Assembly (NCBI GenBank): GCA_964354865.1
Contig: CAYHBN010000007.1
Coordinates: forward strand, 1-30,889
Source of the DNA: JAHFJU01 sp964354865
GTDB taxonomy: Bacteria > Patescibacteriota > Gracilibacteria > UBA1369 > UM-FILTER-53-11
DNA: 30,889 nucleotides
Direction of reading: 5' to 3'
In this document: piece by piece, positions 23,107 through 30,260 of the stretch
Numbering within the stretch: position 1 is the first letter of the stretch
How the letters are laid out: each line of letters starts with the position of its first letter
Position numbers and translations under genes: made by a program
The notes under the pieces: generated by a model
What the model was told of the DNA's origin: nothing
Seen by the model: only the letters and a program-made list of their open reading frames with translations
Database searches by the model: none

Positions 23107-23168
23107 AAAGCGGGGGAGCATAGCTCCTGTCAGTATCATCTGTACCGACAACCAATTGGCCCCGCTTT
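23107..23168 (-). ncRNA. Predicted structured RNA in the comF leader
   Basis: A 9-bp closing stem (AAAGCGGGG with CCCCGCTTT) encloses, in minus-strand order, a weak CCAATTGG hairpin, an 8-bp stem with a 7-base loop (23128-23150) and a 5-bp GGAGC/GCTCC stem with a 3-base loop that abuts the closing stem. On the minus strand the middle stem has a G-U wobble where the plus strand would have an A-C mismatch, so the RNA is probably read with comF. It ends 23 bases before the comF ATG. It matches no riboswitch class I know; a terminator-attenuator is possible since TTTTC follows. Confidence 0.4.
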
Positions 23169-23245
23169 GTGACGGATGTTGTTGTATCAAACAATTATGA
23201 ACGGCGATTAAACGGATTATGAATTAACTGATCAAAACAAAAACT

Positions 23246-23274
23246 TTTGCAGTCTGTTTTAAAGTGGCTATAAT
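23246..23274 (+). promoter_or_regulatory. Promoter of tRNA-Val
   Basis: TTTGCA (23246-23251), 17-base spacer, perfect TATAAT (23269-23274). Transcription would start near 23281, 19 bases ahead of the tRNA. Confidence 0.75.
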
Positions 23275-23299
23275 TGGCGGGCGTTGGTAAAAAAGGTTG

Positions 23300-23376
23300 G
23301 GGCAGTTAGCTCAGTTGGCTAGAGCGTCTCGTTGACGTCGAGAAGGTCACTGGTTCGAATCCAGTACTGCCCACCA
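23300..23376 (+). tRNA. tRNA-Val (GAC anticodon)
   Basis: Full cloverleaf: acceptor stem GGGCAGT/ACTGCCC, D arm GCTC-AGTTGGCTA-GAGC, anticodon stem TCTCG/CGAGA with loop TTGACGT (anticodon GAC, codons GUC/GUU), variable loop AGGTC, T arm ACTGG-TTCGAAT-CCAGT, discriminator A and an encoded CCA. All stems pair perfectly. Confidence 0.97.
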
Positions 23377-23411
23377 GGCAAACAAAGTTTGCCATGGAGT
23401 GCCTTTGGCAC
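23377..23411 (+). repeat. Two hairpins directly after tRNA-Val
   Basis: GGCAAAC-AAA-GTTTGCC (23377-23393) begins right after the CCA, and GTGCC-TTT-GGCAC follows at 23399-23411. Neither has a T-run. They could guide 3'-end processing or end transcription weakly; the second has the same stem as hairpins at 199-219 and 8017-8037. Confidence 0.6.
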
Positions 23412-23454
23412 GAACCCTTCGCCAACCTCAAGTATTTCAAATTTCACAATTTGT

Positions 23455-24258
23455 TCATCGGTGAGCCGGCTCAAACATCGTTCCCGCTGTTTTTTTGCTT
23501 ATGAAAATGCGCTGGAGTACGCCACCCTCAAGCCCGTTTACAATGTGTGCGGTGATTCCTTTTTCTGCAGTCGTATGGGCGACCTCGCATTTTTGGGTGA
23601 AGCGTCCATGACCACTTGCATGATGATCCATTCGAGCTGCAAAATTTCGCCATGATTCATCGTTTGTGGAGATGTGAGAAATCACACTTTCTTTATCATG
23701 TGTGTCGCGCAATATTCCTGGCACTTTTGTCATAATGATAAGATGCGAAGCATCCATCATTTCTGCAACACTGCCCGCAAGCCTATTGTTGCCGCCTTTT
23801 TGCCCTAATTCATCGGTGTCGAGTGGGTCGTTTGCGTTAATGATTGGCAAAATATGTCGTGAAGGGTAATAAAGTGCTCCATTTAGAGTGGTGCGTAATG
23901 CTTGTGCTCGACACGGTTTTTGAAGGTCTGCCGTGGTAGCCATAGCTTGAGATGAAATCCATTCATGCGGAGCCAGTGCATCGTCATATATTCGCATGAG
24001 CTTAGCTTGTCCAGTACTCGCAAAAAGTTGTTTTTGGGCGATTGTTTCAGTATCGGATCGTGTTGCTCCAAGAATTTTTCTACCAAGTGGTACCGCCCCT
24101 GACGATACCAGTATGCACAAAGCTCCCGTTTTTTTGCATACGGTTACAATTTGATCAACGATCGAGGCTATTCTTGTGGCTTCGATATTGCCGCTTTTAT
24201 CGAGCAATACTTCGTTGCCGACTTTGAGCACATATCGTTCTGGTTTTTCAGCACTCAT
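23455..24258 (-). CDS. Glutamate 5-kinase-like amino acid kinase
   Basis: 267 residues of the amino-acid-kinase fold. ProB phosphorylates glutamate in proline synthesis. Seen: YVLKVGNEVLLD at about 8-19, LVSSGAVPLGRKILG at about 50-64, INANDPLDTDELGQKGGNNRLAGSVAE (cut: the substrate-loop region near 138-165), and TKVPGI near 178. There is no C-terminal PUA domain. Odd: ProB's NEND reads NAND, its FGDND reads GGNNR, and the nucleotide loop GTGGMxTK reads SGHGRFTQK. The fold is sure; the substrate is not, and no proA or proC is near. The 3' end converges on the tRNA-Val gene. Confidence 0.75.
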   Translation of the reverse strand: MSAEKPERYVLKVGNEVLLDKSGNIEATRIASIVDQIVTVCKKTGALCILVSSGAVPLGRKILGATRSDTETIAQKQLFASTGQAKLMRIYDDALAPHEWISSQAMATTADLQKPCRAQALRTTLNGALYYPSRHILPIINANDPLDTDELGQKGGNNRLAGSVAEMMDASHLIIMTKVPGILRDTHDKESVISHISTNDESWRNFAARMDHHASGHGRFTQKCEVAHTTAEKGITAHIVNGLEGGVLQRIFISKKTAGTMFEPAHR

Positions 24259-24357
24259 GCGGAATTGTTAAAATCAATTATTCTGTTCTTATTCAATGCG
24301 TATGGTATTCCTTTTTATCGATTTCTGCTAGACTACTGCCACTTTAATTAGAAACAT

Positions 24358-25200
24358 ATGAACGACCAAGCATACCAAGACGACGGCGCTATTCCGCCAC
24401 CACCTCCACCTCCCATGCAAGATGATGGCGCAGGATTCTCACCTTACACAGGCCAGGCCGGCCAATCAGCGGCTGACCCATACGCGCAGCAAGCTCAACA
24501 ACAACAATATTCCGGCGGCCAGCAATATGACCCCAATTTCGCGCACGCACCCTACGACCCAAATCAAGCGCAAGCGCAGCAGTATGCAGATCCTTATGCT
24601 CAACAAGTCGGTGCTCAACAGGATTTTGGACAATCCGTTGCACAACCCGTTGTACAACAAGGGCAACAAGGTGGCTATTATGACGATCCATTTGCAGCAC
24701 AAGCCCAAGGAGCAGCAGGGCAAGCAGGATTTGACCCTATGATGGGCCCACCTATGGGAGATTTTGGTGATGACGGAACCACTCCTCCTGGAGCGCCGCC
24801 CGCGCCACCTAAACCAAGCAAACCGGCAAATTTTCAACTTGGAACAAAATTAAATCGAGGTCTTAAAATAAAGCTCCCTGCTCATAATCTTCAGTTTGAT
24901 GAGGAGTACTTTTTGGCATTGTTAGCAGGTTCAATATCACTTTCAAAAGATGAAAAACTCCGCATCATTGAATCGATGCCAAAACTTCGACAGAGCCAAG
25001 TCGATGAACTGATTCGTATTTTTGAAGAGGAGAAACAGAAGTTTGCTGAACTTGGTGAAGAGCACGTTGGGCAGTTAGATAAACTTGCGGCACAGCACTA
25101 CGAAGACTGGGTTGATCTCGAAATGAAACAAGAACAGTCTTCTGTGGCAAATGATGATGAAGCCCAAGCAGAAGAAATTCGTAAGTCACTTGGTATTTAA
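24358..25200 (+). CDS. Pro/Gln-rich protein with LPxMxEDQ-type domain
   Basis: 280 residues. Seen: a seven-proline run at 13-19, then a long Gln/Ala/Tyr/Asp/Pro-rich disordered region to about 155 with repeated DPYAQQ-like units (40-45, 78-83), and a folded helical C-terminal part (165-280). Residues 195-252 align without gaps with 97-154 of the protein at 9337 (15 of 58 identical, including P, QV, L, EK, AE, QH and W). ESMPKLRQSQ replaces the LPxMxEDQ form. No signal peptide, membrane helix or cysteine. The DPYAQQ tract recalls disordered regions that drive clustering. A TGCTAGACT box lies 23 bases before the ATG. Followed at 53 bases by the small lipoprotein. Confidence 0.72.
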   Translation: MNDQAYQDDGAIPPPPPPPMQDDGAGFSPYTGQAGQSAADPYAQQAQQQQYSGGQQYDPNFAHAPYDPNQAQAQQYADPYAQQVGAQQDFGQSVAQPVVQQGQQGGYYDDPFAAQAQGAAGQAGFDPMMGPPMGDFGDDGTTPPGAPPAPPKPSKPANFQLGTKLNRGLKIKLPAHNLQFDEEYFLALLAGSISLSKDEKLRIIESMPKLRQSQVDELIRIFEEEKQKFAELGEEHVGQLDKLAAQHYEDWVDLEMKQEQSSVANDDEAQAEEIRKSLGI

Positions 25201-25253
25201 CAGCGCGTAGCTGCCTTCTCCTTTAAAATCCTAAAAAACTTTCTAAAAATTAT

Positions 25254-25559
25254 ATGAAAAAAATCACACTCATTTCACTCGCACTATCACTCCTTCTCAC
25301 TGGCTGTTTTTATGACTCTGAACCTTCGCCAGCCGCTACAAATCCTGACGCAGATGCGCCAAAAGAGGTATCGGTTACGATCGATAACAAGCAGCAAGCG
25401 ACCGTGTTGCCTGCGACTGATCCCTCAATTCCTTCGACTGATGATGGTTCTATTTATATTCAGGCACTGACAAGTCACAAGTCGGAGGACTGTATAAAAA
25501 TTGCTAATAAAGAATTAGAAGAAAAGTGTATTGAAGTTGTTACTGGAAAAAAGCGATAA
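25254..25559 (+). CDS. Small lipoprotein, function unknown
   Basis: 101 residues. Seen: a textbook lipoprotein signal (MKKITLISLALSLLL, then TGC with lipidation at C18), a Pro/Ala/Asp-rich tether (about 22-60), and a short C-terminal part with two cysteines (KSEDCIKIANKELEEKCIEV), probably a small disulfide-bonded helix. It follows the Pro/Gln-rich gene on the same strand after 53 bases and may be co-transcribed. Its end is 7 bases from the convergent surface-protein gene. Not recognised beyond the lipobox. Confidence 0.85.
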   Translation: MKKITLISLALSLLLTGCFYDSEPSPAATNPDADAPKEVSVTIDNKQQATVLPATDPSIPSTDDGSIYIQALTSHKSEDCIKIANKELEEKCIEVVTGKKR

Positions 25560-25566
25560 GCTAAAA

Positions 25567-26784
25567 TTACCATCTATTCGGAGCTCTTTCGCCGCGTGAA
25601 TTGTTACATGTAAAACGTGCAGAGATGTTGAAATTTGCTTGAGCAGCGTCTGTTTTTCGTGCTTTTGCTGTACAGGTGGCGAATCCATTTGCATTCCTTC
25701 CTGTCGTTGCATACATTTGAATATCATTTGGTGGATTTGCCAACCCAGGAAAATCTATCTGACACATCGTTACGACATCTTCTAACAACTCACAAGCGCC
25801 TGTGTTGCTTTTCCAGTTCGTAGTTGAGACTGTTCCCGCTGCTTGTTGTATCCCATAGGTCCAACCAAAAGCATTTGAATTAATACCAATTCCTGCCTGA
25901 CCTGTCTCAACGCTAAATCTGCCGTGAATCGTAGTATTACCAGTAATATCGACGATAGTAGAAGATGCTGCTTGAGGATTGTATGGGTCGGGGCCGATAG
26001 TTAATCTATTGCTGAAAATTCTGGTATCAAAACCAGGACCAATGTCGAGCGGACCGATAAATCGTGATGGGGTGGCATTGGCTGCATTGTTCGTAATTGT
26101 TACGGGTATGCCAACTGTATTTAGAGCGCTGCTAATGGTAATAGTTCCGCCGACAAACTGTACGTTTCCGCTCAATTGACTTGTTTGGCCAGGACGTGCA
26201 GTTACATTAATGCGGCCAGAATCGATTCCTTGTCCACCAGAGACGAGTAAGTGACTTGCGGTAATTTCGCCTGTGACTGACAATGCAGTGCCTCCAGCTA
26301 CTGATGGATTAATACTTACGGCATCGTGAAAGTAGACTGGTTGTCCAACTCCCGCACAGCCTACACAAGGTGTATAGGTATCAGTGTTGAGCAATCCTTC
26401 ATGAACATCTAAGAATCCATGAACAACAGCATCATCTGCAATTTGAACAGCACTATTGTCGCCTTCACTCACGATGCGTGGGGTGTTAATACCTTGGGAG
26501 AATTTTGGCATGATTGGTGTGCCTGGGCCATCTGTAGGTGATGGGGCAGTCGTAGTGACAAGAGATCCTTTTAAAGTAAGCATGTTCCCGCTGTTCCAGT
26601 TATCTAATCGTGTATCTCGTCCAAATTGATTAATGAGTTGAGATGGAATTCCCGGCACGGTCACGGTTGTCCCTGCTGCCTGCGCATACACAAAATAGCT
26701 TGCGGTTGGAAGCAATGATACGACGCCAAGTATTATGGCAAGTCGCGTAAGTTTGCCCAAACGGGTTGAGTGGATTTTTTTCAT
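25567..26784 (-). CDS. Secreted beta-rich surface protein, unknown
   Basis: 405 residues from ATG 26784, chosen because it gives a normal signal peptide: MKKIHSTRLGKLTR, a hydrophobic core and AQA before the mature end. Upstream starts exist (ATG 26826 with GAGG ahead, GTG 26835) and would add 14-17 residues. The mature part is rich in Thr, Ser, Asn and Gly with short alternating strands (VSGGQGIDSGRINVTA, then GGTITISSAL), as in beta-helix or fibre-like proteins. A CVGCAGVG motif (near 110-125) and paired cysteines near the C-terminus (GACELLEDVVTMC) suggest disulfides. No LPxTG signal or C-terminal helix. Promoter at 26889-26917 leaves a leader of about 100 bases. Confidence 0.75.
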   Translation of the reverse strand: MKKIHSTRLGKLTRLAIILGVVSLLPTASYFVYAQAAGTTVTVPGIPSQLINQFGRDTRLDNWNSGNMLTLKGSLVTTTAPSPTDGPGTPIMPKFSQGINTPRIVSEGDNSAVQIADDAVVHGFLDVHEGLLNTDTYTPCVGCAGVGQPVYFHDAVSINPSVAGGTALSVTGEITASHLLVSGGQGIDSGRINVTARPGQTSQLSGNVQFVGGTITISSALNTVGIPVTITNNAANATPSRFIGPLDIGPGFDTRIFSNRLTIGPDPYNPQAASSTIVDITGNTTIHGRFSVETGQAGIGINSNAFGWTYGIQQAAGTVSTTNWKSNTGACELLEDVVTMCQIDFPGLANPPNDIQMYATTGRNANGFATCTAKARKTDAAQANFNISARFTCNNSRGERAPNRW

Positions 26785-26888
26785 ATTTTTTTTAAGCTCA
26801 CTTCGGTTCAGCACTGGCGAAGCCATATGCTTCACCTCGTTCGCGCTTACCCCGTGGGTTCGCTCTTTTAATTTATTTTGTTCTTCTC

Positions 26889-26917
26889 AGTATACCTTTT
26901 TTGGGCTTATTTCTCAA
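26889..26917 (-). promoter_or_regulatory. Promoter of the secreted surface protein
   Basis: Minus strand TTGAGA (5/6 -35, 26912-26917), 17-base spacer, TATACT (26889-26894). It overlaps the 3' end of the baseplate-J-like gene, so the surface protein can be transcribed on its own. Confidence 0.7.
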
Positions 26918-28868
26918 CGTCATTCACCACAAACTTTATATTGTCAGCTATGTTAGGAATCGTTGGCGCCCAGATTGGCCACGTTTTTACCTCTACTTGT
27001 GCAATTTCATCGGTTTGTTGGCGCAGGTAATCTTTTGCGGCGTCAACGCGAAGACCGAGCAGGTGATCGGTGATTTTTTTAATGAAGCGTTTGCCGTTTT
27101 CGGTATCTGGGTTTAAGTCGAAAGACTGAATTGCACGCATCGTAACGGTGAGTTTTACCTTTCCGCTTGCGGCATCTGCCTCGAGGAATCGGTAGCTCAA
27201 ATCGTCCTCTGAGATTTTTGCAATTTTCTTATCGGGGTCGGCGCGGTGAATCATTCTAGATCGCAAGAATTTTACCAATATCGCTTTATCGTACGAGACG
27301 CTTGCAATCGTATAGCTCGCGTTTAATTTGAATTGATCAATTTGCTGACCAACGATATTTGGAGGAATCGAAATTTTTGGTTCACCGATCTTCAATATAT
27401 TCTTGTCGGTAATCAGGCTAAAATTGGTCTTGTTGTTTAGGTTTTGTTGCTCAAGATAGTTTTTTAAATCTGCGGCAGCTTCGCTCGTAATTTTCTTTTT
27501 GAGTGTTTCAGTAGCTGCGTCGACGTCTTCTTTCGAAACTACTTTAATAACGCGAGTAACGCCACCGGTGAAGGGCGCTTTGTTCTCTGCGTACAGATTT
27601 TTGCGGCTGTCTTCTTGCAGGCCCGGCAAGAAGAATTTGCGTGGATCAATGTTGCCGCGGCTACCGATAACTTGATTAATGTTGTCGAGGTCATCGGCCA
27701 AAACTTCTACTTCAACGGTGCCCGGAACTTTATTCGTAAGAGCAGGAATCCGTATTGCGCGCGGCGTTCTGAATATGAGTCCTTCTTCGGTTTGAAAACG
27801 TGTGGTTGCTGCAAGATCCCACGGATGATCGGTTTTGTTATACACGGTCAGAATGCCGCGCGCACGATCGCCACGCGAAATTTTTCCTGTTGGTATATAG
27901 GTTAATTCTTTGCTAAAGGGTGGGGGATCAACGGGATACGTTGGTACAATCAAATTTGGCGACGTGTCATTGTCGAACACTGATTTATTTTTGTCATAAT
28001 CCATAAAGGTCACATTGAACGTCGATTCGAGTATTGATTCACGTGGAGTAATGGTGATTGTGGCTCCTGGTAGCGCAATATAGGCAATTGATAAAAAGAG
28101 CAGTATAGAGAGGAGTACAAGTGTAAAGAGCGCCTGTTTATTGGGGCTCACAAATACAACTCGTGTGCCGCTGAGCGCTTTTCGTTTTTTCTGAATTTTG
28201 TCCTTAATTTTAATAAGGAAGGATTCAAATGCAGCACGTTTTTCTTCGGGTCTTATAACTTCAGCGATTGATTTTTTCTCTCTAGTCATACGCGATGGTT
28301 TTTCGCCGCGCATAAATTGAGAGTGAGTATCAGTCGATATCGATTTCTTTTTTATATCTGTTAATTCTCGGCGAGTTGCAATTCCCGCATGTTGGCTGGC
28401 AGTTAATCCCGCTTCGTCATGCGAAATAATCGTAATATTTTTTTTGAGCTCTACGGCTTTTTTATTAAGAATGTGCAGATTTACACTGCTTTTAAACAGT
28501 AATGCTCGGTGTGGAATAACGAGTGATATTTTTTTGTGCGGTAGTTTTTTTATCTGCGCAATGATATCTGCAACCTCGTCGTCAATATTGGTATAGAGGA
28601 CTTTTGATTCCAAAACTGTAGGTAGGGCTTCCCCGTTTTCTGTCTTTTGGTTATCTATAGTAGTTTCTACCTCTTCGTCGATCTCTTTTATTCGAGTTCG
28701 CTGTTTTTTTACAGGTTCCTTTTTCTCAGCTATTACATCTAACCCATCTGCCTGCTCATCTTTTTTCGCTTCTCCAATTCTATTCTTCTGTACGACAAAA
28801 TGCGGTCGTAGCAGATCTTTTTTATCGTCATCGTTTTGTAGAGATGATTTGGAAAATTTAGGATTCAT
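26907..28868 (-). CDS. Single-pass membrane protein with baseplate-J-like domain
   Basis: 653 residues. Seen: a charged N-terminus (1-80), a small alpha/beta domain at about 85-165 (KISLVIPHRALLFKSSVN, then ITIISHDEAGLTASQ), a basic linker, one membrane helix at about 246-266, and a long external part. The external part has beta sandwiches (about 270-440) and a segment with ASYTIASVSYDKAIL as in the baseplate-J-like proteins annotated in many CPR genomes. The name comes from similarity to phage T4 gp47/Mu J; no tail genes are nearby, so a phage role is unlikely. It starts 24 bases after ftsA, so the two are probably one operon, suggesting a division or envelope-spanning role. Confidence 0.72.
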   Translation of the reverse strand: MNPKFSKSSLQNDDDKKDLLRPHFVVQKNRIGEAKKDEQADGLDVIAEKKEPVKKQRTRIKEIDEEVETTIDNQKTENGEALPTVLESKVLYTNIDDEVADIIAQIKKLPHKKISLVIPHRALLFKSSVNLHILNKKAVELKKNITIISHDEAGLTASQHAGIATRRELTDIKKKSISTDTHSQFMRGEKPSRMTREKKSIAEVIRPEEKRAAFESFLIKIKDKIQKKRKALSGTRVVFVSPNKQALFTLVLLSILLFLSIAYIALPGATITITPRESILESTFNVTFMDYDKNKSVFDNDTSPNLIVPTYPVDPPPFSKELTYIPTGKISRGDRARGILTVYNKTDHPWDLAATTRFQTEEGLIFRTPRAIRIPALTNKVPGTVEVEVLADDLDNINQVIGSRGNIDPRKFFLPGLQEDSRKNLYAENKAPFTGGVTRVIKVVSKEDVDAATETLKKKITSEAAADLKNYLEQQNLNNKTNFSLITDKNILKIGEPKISIPPNIVGQQIDQFKLNASYTIASVSYDKAILVKFLRSRMIHRADPDKKIAKISEDDLSYRFLEADAASGKVKLTVTMRAIQSFDLNPDTENGKRFIKKITDHLLGLRVDAAKDYLRQQTDEIAQVEVKTWPIWAPTIPNIADNIKFVVNDVEK

Positions 28869-28892
28869 ACAAAAATCAAATGTTTACACTTT

Positions 28893-30146
28893 TTACACTT
28901 GCACAAGACGGACAATTTTTTTCATTAACTTCATCATAATATGCTCTTCGCCAATAAATTCTTGGCCTAAACGTGCCAAGGCAAGGGGAGTAACGTCTTC
29001 TGGGCCGGTGAGTGTGCGTGTTGCGTCTTTAACGCCCGGTAACGAGCTTGGCTGCAGCATCGATACTTGTGGTTGCTTTGAAAAAGGGAGTGATGATTCC
29101 CAGTCGTGGCCTTGCAATGCTTTTTTTATCTCGGGCAAGTGACTTGAGCCTCCGCACATATATATTTGAGGCGGAAGAACATCGACATTGGTAAATTCCG
29201 ATAATGAAAAAATTACTCCTGATAGCCATACATCGATGTCGTCTATGAGCGCATCTTTTACAATTTTCTCTGAGTGTTTTTCGAGCTTTTGATGGCTGTA
29301 TGCAGCCTTAATCTCATCTGCTTCGTCGAGCGAAATGTTGAGTACGCTCGCAATTCGTTTGGTGAAACTGCGACCACCAATATTAAACATTTTAACTCCT
29401 TCAACAACGCCCCCTGACACGACGGCAATAGAGGTTGTACCCGCACCAATGTCGATAAAAATGCCACTTGGATTTTTTTGCTCTTTCACTTCGAGCACTC
29501 GAGAAAGTGCATATGGCTCACAACAAATCGTCATCAAATTTAAATCGAGCTCAGAGGCTATGGTTTGAAGTGCGCCGTAATGAATGAGTGGGGCGAAAGA
29601 GTTAAATATTGTTATATCTACCTCTTTTCCTTGAAACCCGATTGGATTGTCGACGTGAAATCCATCTATCAATACTTCTATAATTGCCGCGTTAACGAGT
29701 TTAATTTCTACTGCTGAATATCCTGTTTCATAGGCCAATTTATTTCGTGTTTCTTCAAAGGATTTCCACTGCATTTTCTGAATGATGTTTTTCAATTCTT
29801 GCAGATCAATTTTTACCTGTGCCTCTTTTCGTTCATAGGTACTACGGTGAGTTAATCCTTTCACTAATTCTCCGCCAATGCTCATAATCGTGTCATATAC
29901 TTTTACGCCTGCTTGTTCTTGAGCATCTTTAATTGCTTTCGCACAGGTTTCAACAACACTGCCAATATCGATGACCACGCCACTTTGCATGCTCGAAAAT
30001 CCTTGGTGTACGCGCCCAACTCCTCTTATGACTACCGCATCTGGCTGCGGTTCACAAATGAGGGCTTTAACAACATCGGTGCCGATATCGAGTACGAGAA
30101 AGTGGTTTTTTGATTCTTTATTTTCACGTTTGAAGAGAGATAACAT
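28893..30146 (-). CDS. ftsA: Cell division protein FtsA
   Basis: An actin-like ATPase that tethers FtsZ to the membrane. 417 residues from ATG 30146 (MLSLFKRENK), preferred over the longer frame to 30179 because a TATGCT box ends 11 bases ahead and the family starts near LVLDIGTD. Seen: phosphate-1 motif LDIGTDVVKALI at 19-30, the 1C (SHS2) region at about 80-160, phosphate-2 IFIDIGAGTTSIAVV near 227-241, adenosine motif MCGGSSHLP near 330, and a C-terminal amphipathic helix (MMKLMKKIVRLVQV) as the membrane-targeting sequence, which separates it from PilM. No ftsZ or ftsQ follows. Divergent from ddl, a remnant of the division/cell-wall cluster. Confidence 0.9.
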   Translation of the reverse strand: MLSLFKRENKESKNHFLVLDIGTDVVKALICEPQPDAVVIRGVGRVHQGFSSMQSGVVIDIGSVVETCAKAIKDAQEQAGVKVYDTIMSIGGELVKGLTHRSTYERKEAQVKIDLQELKNIIQKMQWKSFEETRNKLAYETGYSAVEIKLVNAAIIEVLIDGFHVDNPIGFQGKEVDITIFNSFAPLIHYGALQTIASELDLNLMTICCEPYALSRVLEVKEQKNPSGIFIDIGAGTTSIAVVSGGVVEGVKMFNIGGRSFTKRIASVLNISLDEADEIKAAYSHQKLEKHSEKIVKDALIDDIDVWLSGVIFSLSEFTNVDVLPPQIYMCGGSSHLPEIKKALQGHDWESSLPFSKQPQVSMLQPSSLPGVKDATRTLTGPEDVTPLALARLGQEFIGEEHIMMKLMKKIVRLVQV

Positions 30147-30157
30147 AGAGCCCGTGT

Positions 30158-30163
30158 AGCATA
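30158..30163 (-). promoter_or_regulatory. -10 box of ftsA
   Basis: Minus strand TATGCT (4/6), 11 bases before the chosen ATG. Modest match, no clear -35. Confidence 0.35.
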
Positions 30164-30241
30164 CTAAAAACAAGCCCAACGCGGAAGGTGAGATTCATTA
30201 TTAGAGGAGACAAATTTCAGATGCACTCGTTGGCAAAATAA

Positions 30242-30250
30242 TGCTATTCT
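30242..30250 (+). promoter_or_regulatory. Extended -10 promoter of ddl
   Basis: TGCTATTCT, 10 bases before the ddl ATG. Divergent from ftsA within a 114-base gap. Confidence 0.5.
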
Positions 30251-30260
30251 GTACTATGCA

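Noticed and set aside
23107..23168. Degenerate tRNA
   Set aside because: The closing stem and 7-base loop recall a tRNA, but the 3-base loop beside the closing stem, the lack of a TTCGA loop and of CCA rule it out.
26907..28868. Prophage or contractile tail remnant
   Set aside because: The baseplate-J-like similarity stands alone: there are no sheath, tube, capsid, integrase or terminase genes and the protein has a membrane helix, as in CPR chromosomal copies.
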